Shown one piece after another: positions 1 to 7,904 of a DNA stretch of 31,413 bases. The notes under the pieces were generated by a model. The model saw nothing but the letters and a program-made list of their open reading frames with translations. It did no database searches and had not been told where the DNA came from. The DNA is from an uncultured Wenzhouxiangella sp. Its GTDB lineage: Bacteria > Pseudomonadota > Gammaproteobacteria > Xanthomonadales > Wenzhouxiangellaceae. Each line of letters starts with the position of its first letter. The first letter of the stretch is position 1. The stretch is taken from contig CALEIM010000109.1 of the NCBI GenBank assembly GCA_937876395.1, positions 1 through 31,413 of the forward strand, read 5' to 3'. The position numbers and the translations under genes were made by a program.

Positions 1-736
1 CCTTATACAAGCGATGGAACTCGCCTGTGCCATGCAGAAACAGTTCGTTTTCTGCCGCATGCAGGGAAACGGCCAGGGCGAACTCCTCACCATCACTCAT
101 CGCATCGATACCCGGCACCACGCCGGCCGTCGAAATGGTCACGCGCCGCGCCGCCAGACCGTAGGCGAGATCATCGCGCAGCAGCGACAGGGCCGGGCGA
201 ACTGCATTCAGGTTGAGCATCGGCTCGCCCATGCCCATGAACACGATATTGGTCACGCGTCGCGGCTCGCCCGGCATTTCGGCAAGCCGCCAGACCGCGC
301 GCCAGACCTGGCCGATGATCTCGGACGAATCCAGATTGCGGCTGAAGCCCTGAGTCGCAGTCGAGCAGAAGGTGCAGTTGAGCATGCAGCCAATCTGCGA
401 GGAAATGCACAGCGTGCCGCGGCTGGCTTCAGGAATAAACACCGCTTCCACAGCGTTTCCGCCGGCCAGTGTCATCAGCCATTTGACCGTACCGTCCACA
501 GATTTTTGCTCGCGCAGGATCTGCGGGGCTGTGATTTCGGCGACCTGCCGCAAGCGCTCACGCAGCGTCAGCGACAGGTCGGTCATCTGGTCAAAATCCG
601 AGGCGCCGCGCTGGTGAATCCACTGCAGAATCTGGCGGGCACGAAACGGCTTCTCGCCAAGGTCTGCAAGATAGCGCTCAAGCCCGCTTCGGTCCAGACC
701 GAGCAGATTGGTGGATTTCTCAAGCCCTGCGGGCAT
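1..736 (-). CDS. rlmN: 23S rRNA (adenine-C2)-methyltransferase RlmN, 3' end cut off by window edge
   Basis: RlmN is a cytoplasmic radical-SAM enzyme that methylates C2 of A2503 in 23S rRNA and A37 of some tRNAs. About 245 N-terminal residues are visible of a family that usually has 350-390. The [4Fe-4S]-binding triad C-x3-C-x2-C is at residues 117, 121 and 124 (GCMLNCTFC), followed by the GMGEP motif of the SAM-binding part. The C-terminal catalytic cysteine lies outside the window. ATG at 736 is the only good start: the frame upstream of it reaches a stop with no other ATG. The gene lies 20 nt downstream of ndk on the same strand, an ndk-rlmN order also seen in E. coli, so the two are probably cotranscribed. 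Identity is secure; the gene is partial only because of the window boundary. Confidence 0.95.
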   Translation of the reverse strand, partial: MPAGLEKSTNLLGLDRSGLERYLADLGEKPFRARQILQWIHQRGASDFDQMTDLSLTLRERLRQVAEITAPQILREQKSVDGTVKWLMTLAGGNAVEAVFIPEASRGTLCISSQIGCMLNCTFCSTATQGFSRNLDSSEIIGQVWRAVWRLAEMPGEPRRVTNIVFMGMGEPMLNLNAVRPALSLLRDDLAYGLAARRVTISTAGVVPGIDAMSDGEEFALAVSLHAAENELFLHGTGEFHRLYK

Positions 737-756
737 TTGCGTACGATCGTTGATGA

Positions 757-1176
757 TTATCTTGAGTATATCTCATCAGCGCCAAAAAAGAAGGCAATTT
801 CTTCCCGGGCGGTATCGGGTCCGTCCGAGCCGTGAACGGCGTTGGCATCGATGCTGGAGGCGAAGTCAGCACGGATGGTTCCGGGTGCCGCCTGAGCCGG
901 ATCGGTCGCGCCCATCAGCTCGCGATTGCGGGCAATCGCATTCTCGCCTTCAATCGCCTGAATCATCACCGGTCCGGAGGTCATGAACTTGACCAGATCG
1001 GCGAAAAACGGACGTTCGCGATGAACCGCGTAGAAGCCTTCCGCCTCTTCCTGGCTGAGGTGCTTCATGCGTGCGGCGACAACGCGCAGACCGGCCCGCT
1101 CGAAGCGGGTGTAGATTTCACCGATGACGTTTTTGGCAACGGCATCGGGTTTGATGATGGACAGCGTGCGCTCCAT
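757..1176 (-). CDS. ndk: nucleoside diphosphate kinase
   Basis: Ndk transfers the gamma-phosphate of ATP to (d)NDPs through a phospho-histidine and balances the NTP pools. The 139-residue product matches the usual 140-143. It begins MERTLSIIKPDAV, the family's beta-1 strand, and carries the active-site motif NAVHGSD with the phosphorylated histidine at residue 115. ATG at 1176 is chosen over a longer in-frame start at 1221 because the protein then aligns with known N termini and because an AAGGAGT ribosome-binding site lies 4 nt upstream of it. It is followed after 20 nt by rlmN on the same strand. Nothing is unusual about it. Confidence 0.97.
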   Translation of the reverse strand: MERTLSIIKPDAVAKNVIGEIYTRFERAGLRVVAARMKHLSQEEAEGFYAVHRERPFFADLVKFMTSGPVMIQAIEGENAIARNRELMGATDPAQAAPGTIRADFASSIDANAVHGSDGPDTAREEIAFFFGADEIYSR

Positions 1177-1348
1177 GCGAACTCCTTGATTTTGAATGTA
1201 ATATTGGGATGAATAAACCACTCGCAGACCCTCTCCGGCCCGTTATTCACAGATCGCCCGAGTACGCCGCGAAACAAGCCCGGCATTGTAAACCGGAAGC
1301 GGCCGGCAAGCACGGCGGAAAGGGGTGGGCTGGAAAGCAAAACCGCCC

Positions 1349-1377
1349 TTGACTCCGCCCGGCGAAATCAGCACAAT
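1349..1377 (+). promoter_or_regulatory. probable sigma-70 promoter of tRNA-Asn
   Basis: A -35 hexamer TTGACT at 1349-1354 and a -10 hexamer CACAAT at 1372-1377 are separated by exactly 17 nt. The -10 lies 15 nt upstream of the mature tRNA 5' end, which leaves room for a short 5' leader removed by RNase P. The hexamers match the consensus at 5 of 6 and 4 of 6 positions. This is an inference from sequence and position only. Confidence 0.6.
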
Positions 1378-1392
1378 AGCTCGCTTCACCAT

Positions 1393-1469
1393 TCCCCGGT
1401 AGCTCAGCTGGTTAGAGCGGGTGACTGTTAATCACTAGGTCGTTGGTTCGAATCCGACCCGGGGAGCCA
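1393..1469 (+). tRNA. tRNA-Asn (anticodon GTT)
   Basis: The sequence folds into a complete cloverleaf. The acceptor stem TCCCCGG pairs with CCGGGGA and is followed by discriminator G and an encoded CCA (1467-1469). The D arm starts GCTCAGCTGG; the anticodon arm has stem GGTGA/TCACT around loop CTGTTAA, giving anticodon GTT; the T loop is GTTCGAAT with stem GTTGG/CCGAC. GTT reads the asparagine codons AAC and AAU. The gene stands alone between its own promoter and an intrinsic terminator, so it appears to be a single-gene transcription unit. Confidence 0.97.
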
Positions 1470-1477
1470 ACAAAATC

Positions 1478-1516
1478 AAGGCCTTGCAGGGGTTTCCTGC
1501 AGGGCCTTTTTAATTT
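1478..1516 (+). terminator. intrinsic terminator downstream of tRNA-Asn
   Basis: A 13-bp stem is formed by 1478-1490 (AAGGCCTTGCAGG) and 1496-1508 with one G-T wobble. The loop is the 5-nt GGTTT at 1491-1495, and a T-rich tract (TTTAATTT) follows. It begins 9 nt after the CCA end of the tRNA, as expected for termination of a monocistronic tRNA transcript. Confidence 0.9.
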
Positions 1517-1557
1517 AGGCACTAAATCGGGTAACTATTCACGTGCCAGGGCCTGGC

Positions 1558-1561
1558 GGAG
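1558..1561 (+). promoter_or_regulatory. ribosome-binding site that supports the coaE start at 1568
   Basis: GGAG at 1558-1561 is 6 nt upstream of the ATG at 1568. The ATG at 1562 directly abuts it and is therefore too close. The later ATG at 1595 has no comparable site, although it would give a protein start more like those of other CoaE proteins. Confidence 0.5.
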
Positions 1562-1567
1562 ATGCGG

Positions 1568-2191
1568 ATGAACGAATGCAGGCACGCACGTCCAATGCTG
1601 GTAGTCCTGACCGGTGGTGTGGCCAGCGGCAAGACGGCCGTGTCGGATCGACTGGCCGAGCTTGGGGTTCCGGTCATTGATACCGATCTGATCGCCCGCC
1701 AGGTCGTTGCGCCGGGCAGTCCGGGGTTGGATCGCGTGGTGGAGGCTTTTGGACGTAACGTTCTGAGTGACGGACAGCAGCTTGATCGCCAGCTTCTTGG
1801 CGAGCTGGTCTTTCGGGATGAGGCCGCTCGCCAGCGGCTTGAATCCATTCTGCATCCGCTGATCGAGGCGGATGCGCGGCACCAGATTGCCGCACAGGCC
1901 GACGCGGACTACGTCGTGCTGGTGGTGCCGCTGCTGGTGGAGACGGGGCTGTTTGAGGATGCCGACCGGGTGGTGGTGGTGGATCTGCCCGAAGCCCGGC
2001 AGATTGAGCGCCTGATGCAGCGCGAGCAGATCGACGCCGCCCAGGCCAGACTGCGGCTTGATGCCCAGGCCAGCCGCAGTCAACGGCTGGCTGCTGCGAC
2101 CGATGTCATCGACAACTCGGGCGAACTTTTCGAGCTTGATGATCAAGTTCGTCGCCTGCACGCCCGACTGCTCAAGCTCGCGGCGCGGTAA
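1568..2191 (+). CDS. coaE: dephospho-CoA kinase
   Basis: CoaE phosphorylates the 3'-OH of dephospho-CoA, the last step of coenzyme A synthesis, in the cytoplasm. The 207-residue product has a P-loop GGVASGKT (residues 16-23), the DTD motif that follows beta-2 and contacts substrate (VIDTDLIAR), the lid-region arginines, and the HPLI and VPLL segments typical of the family. Three in-frame ATGs (1562, 1568, 1595) compete. I chose 1568 because of the GGAG spaced 6 nt upstream; starting at 1595 would remove nine non-conserved residues and is a fair alternative. In many gammaproteobacteria coaE follows the pilB-pilC-pilD pilus genes; here it follows a tRNA. It converges on the EF-G-like gene with a 7-nt gap. 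Confidence 0.95.
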   Translation: MNECRHARPMLVVLTGGVASGKTAVSDRLAELGVPVIDTDLIARQVVAPGSPGLDRVVEAFGRNVLSDGQQLDRQLLGELVFRDEAARQRLESILHPLIEADARHQIAAQADADYVVLVVPLLVETGLFEDADRVVVVDLPEARQIERLMQREQIDAAQARLRLDAQASRSQRLAAATDVIDNSGELFELDDQVRRLHARLLKLAAR

Positions 2192-2198
2192 CTCTTTT

Positions 2199-4244
2199 TT
2201 AGTCCTCGCCGCCGGAGCGGCTGCTTTCAAAGGACTTGACCAGCTCGGTCTGGACATTCCCCGGCACGGCTTCGTAGTGGGAAAAGGCCATGGTGTAGCG
2301 CCCTTCCCCGCCACTCAGGCTCTTGAGTTCGTTGGGAAACTCGCCGAGCATGGACAGCGGCACCGCGGCCAGAATGACGACTTGGCCGCCGCGCTGGCTG
2401 TCGGTGCCCTGGATGCGTGCACGCTTGGACGCCAGGGAGCCGGTGACGTCACCCATGGCGGTGTCGGGAATCGTGACTTCCAGCTCGACAATCGGTTCAA
2501 GCACCTGCGGCCCGGCATTGCCGATGGCGTCAAGGAAGGCCCGGCGGCCAGCAATGACAAATGCCACTTCCTTCGAGTCGACCGGGTGATATTTGCCGTC
2601 GTAAACCACCGCCTCGACATCCTGTAGCGGAAACCCGGCGACGGCTCCGTCATCAAGTAGCTGACGTACGCCTTTTTCAACGGCCGGAATCAGGTTGCTT
2701 GGAATTGCGCCACCAACTACCTCGGAGCGAAATGCAAAGCCTTCACCACGGGCCAGCGGCTGCACCCGCATGAAAACCTCGCCGAACTGACCGGCGCCGC
2801 CGGATTGTTTCTTGTGTCGGTAATGCCCCTCAGCCGGCCGGGTGATGGTTTCCCGGTAGGCAATGCGCGGCTCGCGCGTTTCAACCTCCACGTTGTAGCG
2901 CTTTTTGAGGCGCTCAAGCATGACCCGAAGGTGCATCTCACCCAGGCCGCGGATCACCGTTTCGTTCAGCTCCTGGTGATGCTCCACACGGAAGCTGGGA
3001 TCTTCCTCAGCCAGTCGGGCCAGGCCGGTGGCCAACTTCTGCTCCTGGCCGCGGCTGGTGGCTTCTACCGCCAGACCAAACATGGGCTGGGGAAAGTCGA
3101 GCGGCTTCAAGTAGTAATGCGCCTGATCCTGCGAATCGTGAAGAATGGCGTCATAGTGCACGTCCTCGACCTTGGCCAAAGCACAGAGATCACCGGCCAC
3201 GGCCCGGGGTATTTCGATGTGCTCTTTGCCCTGGACCCGGTAGAGATGGGCGGCTTTGATGGCCTTGCGCCCGTCGCCCACGTAGAGCTGGGTATCGGGG
3301 CGAATCGTTCCCTGGTACACCCGAAAGATGCTCAGTTTGCCAGCATAAGGATCGTTGCTGATTTTGAACACGTGCGCCAGAACCGGAGCGTCGGCAGCGT
3401 GATCGAGCTCGACCCGCTCATTGTCCGGCCCTTTTCGAAACGGCGGCGGATTGCCTTCCAGCGGGCTGGGAAAGAGCTTGTGGCACAGGCGCAGAAATTC
3501 GCCGCAGCCGGCCCCGGTAAGCGCGGAGGTAAAACAGATCGGTACCAGATGTCCCTGGCGCAGGGCTTTTCCAAACGCATCGTGAAGCGCGCCATCAGCA
3601 ATCTCTTCGCCGTCGAGGTAGGCCGCCATCAGGTCTTCATCGACTTCCACAACCTGATCGAGAATCTCGGTGTGGGCATCGGCTACCGAGAAAATATCGG
3701 TCTCGCCATCGCTTTTGAAAAAGCAGTCGCGGACGGTATTGCGTCCAACGCTGGGCAGGTTGATCGGCAGGCACTGCGGGCCAAACTCACCACGAATGTC
3801 GCGAACAAGCTGCTCAAGGTCAACGTCTTCAGCATCCATCCGGTTGATGACGATGATCCGGCACAGCTTGCGTTGCCTGGCGCGACGCATAAGCCGACGG
3901 GTCGAGGACTCAATTCCGTGAGCCGCATTGATCACGATTGCCGCCGTTTCAGCCGCGCCCATTGCCGCCAGCGCCTGGCCCCTGAAATCCGGGTCCCCCG
4001 GGGTGTCAATCAGATTGACGTGCACGTCTTCAAAATCCAGCGATGCCAGGCTTGAGGCCAGTGAATAACCGTACTCACGCTCCAGCGGGTCAAAATCGCT
4101 GACCGTTGTGCCCCGCTCCAGTGAGCCCGGTTCACCAATAGCGCCGGCCTTGACCAGCAGCATGTCGAGTAGCGAAGTCTTGCCGGCACCGGAGTGCCCC
4201 AGCAAGGCCACGTTGCGTATAGCGCCTGTTTCGTACTCGGCCAT
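2199..4244 (-). CDS. elongation factor G-like GTPase (FusA-paralogue family)
   Basis: This 681-residue protein has the five-domain EF-G architecture: a G domain, a domain II, and the C-terminal domains III-V. G1 is GHSGAGKTS (residues 16-24), G3 is DTPG (80-83), and G4 is NRMD (134-137) where canonical EF-G has NKMD. The switch I segment reads TTVSDFDPLEREYGYSL instead of the ERGITI-containing motif of true EF-G, which marks the 'EF-G-like/EF-G2' subfamily rather than the fusA of the str operon. Members of that subfamily are reported to lack or to have weak translocase activity; the role here is unknown. ATG at 4244 is preceded by AGGAGG at a 5-nt spacing. A longer frame to 4343 is discounted because its N terminus is non-conserved. 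No ribosomal-protein neighbours are present, consistent with a paralogue. Confidence 0.88.
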   Translation of the reverse strand: MAEYETGAIRNVALLGHSGAGKTSLLDMLLVKAGAIGEPGSLERGTTVSDFDPLEREYGYSLASSLASLDFEDVHVNLIDTPGDPDFRGQALAAMGAAETAAIVINAAHGIESSTRRLMRRARQRKLCRIIVINRMDAEDVDLEQLVRDIRGEFGPQCLPINLPSVGRNTVRDCFFKSDGETDIFSVADAHTEILDQVVEVDEDLMAAYLDGEEIADGALHDAFGKALRQGHLVPICFTSALTGAGCGEFLRLCHKLFPSPLEGNPPPFRKGPDNERVELDHAADAPVLAHVFKISNDPYAGKLSIFRVYQGTIRPDTQLYVGDGRKAIKAAHLYRVQGKEHIEIPRAVAGDLCALAKVEDVHYDAILHDSQDQAHYYLKPLDFPQPMFGLAVEATSRGQEQKLATGLARLAEEDPSFRVEHHQELNETVIRGLGEMHLRVMLERLKKRYNVEVETREPRIAYRETITRPAEGHYRHKKQSGGAGQFGEVFMRVQPLARGEGFAFRSEVVGGAIPSNLIPAVEKGVRQLLDDGAVAGFPLQDVEAVVYDGKYHPVDSKEVAFVIAGRRAFLDAIGNAGPQVLEPIVELEVTIPDTAMGDVTGSLASKRARIQGTDSQRGGQVVILAAVPLSMLGEFPNELKSLSGGEGRYTMAFSHYEAVPGNVQTELVKSFESSRSGGED

Positions 4245-4287
4245 TGATCCCTCCTGGAAGCGGTTTGATGACTGCATCCTAATCCAG

Positions 4288-4307
4288 ATTTGCCAAGTTC
4301 GGCAAAT
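4288..4307. promoter_or_regulatory. 20-bp palindrome, possible operator in the divergent intergenic region
   Basis: Perfect 7-bp arms ATTTGCC (4288-4294) and GGCAAAT (4301-4307) flank a 6-nt centre. The site lies 43 nt upstream of the EF-G-like start and about 108 nt upstream of the glycine-zipper gene start, in their shared promoter region. A dimeric repressor site would look like this, but no regulator is known to me for this motif. Confidence 0.3.
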
Positions 4308-4401
4308 TCGGGTTTTTAGGTCATACCGCGATTCAGAGCGCATTCAGTGCCAGCGGGCAGAATGGGTCGCAAGGCTGAAAAGCCGACTTGTCGATCATCA
4401 C

Positions 4402-4406
4402 GGAGG
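4402..4406 (+). promoter_or_regulatory. ribosome-binding site deciding the GTG start at 4415
   Basis: GGAGG at 4402-4406 is 8 nt upstream of GTG at 4415. A TTG nine codons further upstream (4388) is in frame but would put the Shine-Dalgarno inside the coding region and precede the signal peptide with charged, non-conserved residues. Confidence 0.75.
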
Positions 4407-4414
4407 TAGTTAAA

Positions 4415-4915
4415 GTGAAAGTCAGAACCCTGATGTTTGCCGCACTGATCGTCGGCCTGAGCGGCCCGGCTCTGGCCGCAGGCCATCATGAGTATGCCCG
4501 GGTGGTTGACGTCGAACCAATCCGGGAAGTCCATCGCGTACCGGTTGATCGCCAGGTTTGCCGGGATGAGGTCGTGCAGTACCGCGAGCCAACCTCTCAC
4601 ACCCCGACGGTGGTCGGGGCGATTCTCGGTGGCGTGTTCGGCAGTCAGTTTGGCAGCGGCAGCGGACGCCAGGCCGCAACCGCCGCCGGCGTCTTGCTGG
4701 GCGGTTCGATTGGTCACGACGCGGCACGCAGTCGAGCAGGCAGCTCAACGGTCGTCAGCGAACGTTGCCAAATTGAGCGTAGCTGGCAGGAGCGCACGGT
4801 GAGCGGCAGCTACCGAGTCACCTACGAATACGGTGGCCGCCTGCATCGCACGACCCTGCCGTATCATCCCGGCGAAACGATCCGCGTGCGCGTATCGGTC
4901 GACCCGCTGGGCTGA
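4415..4915 (+). CDS. exported glycine-zipper 2TM-domain protein (17-kDa antigen-like)
   Basis: The 166-residue product starts with a clear Sec signal peptide (MKVRTLMFAALIVG, cleavage likely after ALA, residues 19-21). It has no lipobox cysteine at the cleavage site. The middle region, about residues 65-103, is a glycine zipper: GAILGGVFGSQFGSGSGR followed by GVLLGGSIGHDAAR, the pattern of the Rickettsia 17-kDa surface antigen/2TM glycine-zipper family. The C-terminal part (residues 115-166) is a beta-rich segment with the YRVTYEYGGR sequence often seen in such proteins. Function is unknown; homologues sit in the envelope and are often stress responsive. It is divergent from the EF-G-like gene and converges with the S9 peptidase with an 11-nt gap. 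Start is GTG. Confidence 0.85.
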   Translation: MKVRTLMFAALIVGLSGPALAAGHHEYARVVDVEPIREVHRVPVDRQVCRDEVVQYREPTSHTPTVVGAILGGVFGSQFGSGSGRQAATAAGVLLGGSIGHDAARSRAGSSTVVSERCQIERSWQERTVSGSYRVTYEYGGRLHRTTLPYHPGETIRVRVSVDPLG

Positions 4916-4926
4916 GTCAGACCCGG

Positions 4927-6939
4927 TCAGTCGGGGCTGAACGGCCCGTAGTCAAGCTCATGCGGGGGCGGTGCGCCGCCCTCGCCCATCAAATAGTGAT
5001 CCATCCAGCGCATGAAGCGCAGACTATAGTCCCAGCGACTTGCCGCGCGGCGGTTGCCGTGGCCTTCACCCGGATACAGCACCAGGCGCACCGGCGGCGG
5101 GTCGTCTTGCAGACTCAGATAGCGGTACAGGATGCGTGACTGGGTCGGATCGACGCGCGGATCGGCCGCACCGTGCAGAATCAAAATCGGGGTTTTTGCC
5201 TTGGTAACGTGATAGATCGGGCTGGCCTGACGATACAACGACCAGTCTTCCCAGGGCCAGGTCCGATAGTGCACCTCAAAGAGTTCCTGGGGAATGTCCG
5301 AAGTGCCGAGCATGGCGATCTTGTCGGCCAGACCAACGTTCATGACTGCAGCGGCAAAGCGCTCGGAATAGTATGTCGCTCCCCAGGCCGAGGCGTAGCC
5401 GCCGTAGGATCCGCCGGTAATACCAACCCGTTCACCGTCCACAAAACCTTGCTCAATCAGGTAATCGACGCCGTCGACAATGTCGTCAAACTCTTCCATG
5501 GCCGGTCGGCCTTGTGAAGCCAGGGCAAATTCCACGCCGCGCCCGGTACTGCCGCGATAGTTTGGATAGAACATGAAATAGCCCTCGGCGGCCGCGTGCT
5601 GCGCCGGCAGCGCGTAGCTGGTCAGCCAGGCCTGTGAATAGTGGCTTTCCGGGCCGCCGTGCACGGCAACAATCAGCGGATAGTGCTGGCCTTGCTGGTA
5701 ATCCAGCGGCCAGACCAGAAGCCCCTGAATCATCAGGCCATCGCGGGCCGGGTACTCAATTGGTTCCTGCCGGGCCAGATCAACCTCGGCCAGCCACGGG
5801 TTGCTGTCAGTCAGTCGCACGGCCCCATCCTCATTCAGACGATACAGCTCGGCCGGATGAGCCGGGCTGGAGGCCCGAATAACAATCGATCCGGCGCTGA
5901 CTTCCAGTGCGTGGGTCAGCGGCGTTTCGCTGGTCAGAATCGGCTCAGGGGAGTTCGCGCCGGCAGCAAATCGGCCGATGCGCGCCCAGACACCCTCGTG
6001 GCTGAGATAGATCAGCTCGTCTCCATCCCAGGCGATGTCAATGACGTGGCCTTCCAGGTCCGGCAGCATATTGCGCAGCTCACCGCCGTTGCGGTCGGCC
6101 AGCAGCAGGCGACCTTCGCGGGTGTCCTCGATCGTTTCGGTGCCGATCAGGGCGAGTCGCTCGCCATCATCGCTCCAGGCCAGGCGCCCGAGCTTGCCCG
6201 GCGGATCGATGCGGCCCAGCTCCTCGCCCTGCGGGCTCAGGATATGGATGCTCTGAAACATCAGGGTGTCGTCGACCAACTGACGGGGAGTGACCCGAAC
6301 CGCCAGGCGATCGCCGGCCGGCGACCAGTCAACCGTCTGGACCGAGCCCTCGATTTCAAGCAGGCGCCGGCCGCTGTCGTCGTCCAGGGCCTGGACCCAC
6401 AGATGTCGCGGCCGCCACTGCTCCTCGAAGATCTCGGCATCGAAGCCTTTTTCACGCAGCGCCTTGAGCTCCGCGTCTTCCGCGTTGGCCGCGACCAGTG
6501 CCAGCAAGCTGCCGTCCGGCGAAAAGCTGTAGTTGGCAACGCCTGAACCCGCATCGGCCAGCCGGCGCGCTTCACCGCCGTCAACGGCGATGCCCCACAA
6601 AGCCGCCTGTTTGTCGTCGCCGCGTGTGGCGATAAAGCTGATCGTGTTGCCATCCGGATGCCAGGCAATTGAGCGGACGTTGACCTCGCCGCTGACAAAG
6701 GCGCGCTGTTTGCCGTCGCGGTCAATCAGGTGCAGTTCCTGCCAGGCCGGCCCGTCGTTCTGGGTCTGCAGATCGCGCGGCACGTTCAGTGTAAATGCGG
6801 TCATGGAGCCGTCCGGGCTCAAGCTCATCTCGCCGACCGACTGCAGACGGGCGATCTGTTCCAGGGTCATGCCGGCTCCCAGCGTGGGTGCGGCGAAAAG
6901 TACGGCGGTCAAAATCAGAATCAGCTTGACTGGGTTCAT
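4927..6939 (-). CDS. exported S9 family (prolyl oligopeptidase/acylaminoacyl) serine peptidase
   Basis: The 670-residue protein has an N-terminal signal peptide (MNPVKLILILTAVLFAAPTLGAG), a beta-propeller of WD40/TolB-like strands with repeated SPDG and WSPAGD motifs (about residues 30-380), and a C-terminal alpha/beta-hydrolase domain. The nucleophile is Ser511 in GGSYGG; the probable acid is Asp593 in HGAADPRVD, and the histidine is His627 in GEGHGNR, giving a complete triad. S9 enzymes cleave short peptides after proline or release acylated N-terminal residues, because the propeller excludes large substrates. The signal peptide places it in the periplasm or outside. The exact specificity cannot be read from the sequence. 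It is a single gene, divergent from csiV. Confidence 0.92.
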   Translation of the reverse strand: MNPVKLILILTAVLFAAPTLGAGMTLEQIARLQSVGEMSLSPDGSMTAFTLNVPRDLQTQNDGPAWQELHLIDRDGKQRAFVSGEVNVRSIAWHPDGNTISFIATRGDDKQAALWGIAVDGGEARRLADAGSGVANYSFSPDGSLLALVAANAEDAELKALREKGFDAEIFEEQWRPRHLWVQALDDDSGRRLLEIEGSVQTVDWSPAGDRLAVRVTPRQLVDDTLMFQSIHILSPQGEELGRIDPPGKLGRLAWSDDGERLALIGTETIEDTREGRLLLADRNGGELRNMLPDLEGHVIDIAWDGDELIYLSHEGVWARIGRFAAGANSPEPILTSETPLTHALEVSAGSIVIRASSPAHPAELYRLNEDGAVRLTDSNPWLAEVDLARQEPIEYPARDGLMIQGLLVWPLDYQQGQHYPLIVAVHGGPESHYSQAWLTSYALPAQHAAAEGYFMFYPNYRGSTGRGVEFALASQGRPAMEEFDDIVDGVDYLIEQGFVDGERVGITGGSYGGYASAWGATYYSERFAAAVMNVGLADKIAMLGTSDIPQELFEVHYRTWPWEDWSLYRQASPIYHVTKAKTPILILHGAADPRVDPTQSRILYRYLSLQDDPPPVRLVLYPGEGHGNRRAASRWDYSLRFMRWMDHYLMGEGGAPPPHELDYGPFSPD

Positions 6940-6988
6940 CCAAAGGGTCCATCGGGTGCTCGGAAGCGCTCAAGATACCATCACTGTC

Positions 6989-7024
6989 ACTAATGCCATC
7001 GGAAGTATTGTCACTTGCATTAGT
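6989..7024. promoter_or_regulatory. spaced inverted repeat between the S9 peptidase and csiV genes
   Basis: Perfect 8-bp arms ACTAATGC (6989-6996) and GCATTAGT (7017-7024) are separated by 20 nt in the 125-nt divergent intergenic region. Near-copies of TGTCACT also occur before each arm (6985-6991 and 7010-7015). This could be a binding site for a regulator of one or both flanking genes, or chance. Confidence 0.3.
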
Positions 7025-7064
7025 AACCACTCGGCACCCGGCAGGTCGGGTACACTTTTCAACC

Positions 7065-7904
7065 ATGAAACGCGCCCTGATCGTCATTTTGTTTGCCCTG
7101 CCCGCTTTCGCTGCCAGTGACAGCGAGAACTATTATCGGGTCGAGCTCATCGTCTTCGCACATTCCAGCGGTCAATACGATGCCTGGCCGGTTGATCAAC
7201 TGAGTGATTTCAGTGCCGCAGCCGATCCGCTCTGGCAGGACTTTGCGCTGAGCCGGCGCGAGCATCTCGCCGAGCGTGAGCAAGAGACGCTCGACAGCGA
7301 TCTGCGCCGCACCCTGCAGATGATCGAAACCATCAGCTCGATTGAGCAGGGTCAAGACGAGCTGATTGCGGAAATTCTCCGGCCCGAACCCTGGCGTGCG
7401 CTGGACGAATTCAGCGATACCATGCTGCGCGCCCGCAGCCGGCTGGAGCGCAGTGCCGATCACGAGGTGCTTGCCTCGCTGGCCTGGTACCAGCCGCTGG
7501 AGCGGACCGGACAGCGAGCCGTTCGTCTCCACGATGAGCGCGTTTTAGCCGCCGATTGGCTGGAGCTGACGCCACAGGGCAGTTTGCGTCGGAACGGTCA
7601 GGTAGTCAGCAGCGCCGACATGCTGTTGCCGCGACTGTATTTTCGTCTCGACGGTCAGCTCCGGCTGCGCCAGGGCCAGTTCAGCCATGCTGACCTGAAC
7701 CTGCACTGGCGCCGCCCGCTCAGCACCGCCGGTCAGGATGCGTTCGATATTCATCGGCTCGAAGACAGCCGGGTCATTCGGCCCGATCGACTGGAGTACT
7801 TTGACTCAAGCTGGCTTGGCGCCTTGCTGTTGCTTACGCCCTGGACGGCCGAGGAGCCGCAGGCTGACGAGCTGCCACCCACGGATGGCTCCTGGCGGCC
7901 ATGA
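7065..7904 (+). CDS. csiV: CsiV-family periplasmic peptidoglycan-binding protein
   Basis: The 279-residue product has a short Sec signal peptide (MKRALIVILFALPAFAASD) followed directly by the YYRVELIVFAH segment that is the hallmark of the CsiV family. Its C terminus has the family-like PRLYFRLDGQLRLR...HADL strands and the RRPLS and DSRVIR motifs. In Vibrio cholerae, CsiV is a periplasmic peptidoglycan-binding protein needed for PBP1A-dependent cell-wall synthesis; in many gammaproteobacteria it sits next to mfd, which is not the case here. ATG at 7065 is the first codon of the signal peptide; an upstream frame to 6993 is non-conserved. The TGA stop overlaps the next gene's ATG (ATGA), so the two are translationally coupled. 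The family assignment is fairly good; function in this organism is inferred. Confidence 0.78.
   Translation: MKRALIVILFALPAFAASDSENYYRVELIVFAHSSGQYDAWPVDQLSDFSAAADPLWQDFALSRREHLAEREQETLDSDLRRTLQMIETISSIEQGQDELIAEILRPEPWRALDEFSDTMLRARSRLERSADHEVLASLAWYQPLERTGQRAVRLHDERVLAADWLELTPQGSLRRNGQVVSSADMLLPRLYFRLDGQLRLRQGQFSHADLNLHWRRPLSTAGQDAFDIHRLEDSRVIRPDRLEYFDSSWLGALLLLTPWTAEEPQADELPPTDGSWRP

Noticed and set aside
14..835. Open frame on the plus strand across rlmN
   Set aside because: Overlaps the minus-strand RlmN, which has the radical-SAM cysteine motif; the plus frame has no family features.
2805..4055. Long open frame on the plus strand opposite the EF-G-like gene
   Set aside because: It is entirely antisense to a well-supported EF-G-like coding region, has no recognisable motif, and no ribosome-binding site; it follows from GC-rich codon bias.
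5641..6546. Open frame on the plus strand opposite the S9 peptidase
   Set aside because: Low-complexity Q/R/A-rich translation antisense to the peptidase propeller; no motif.
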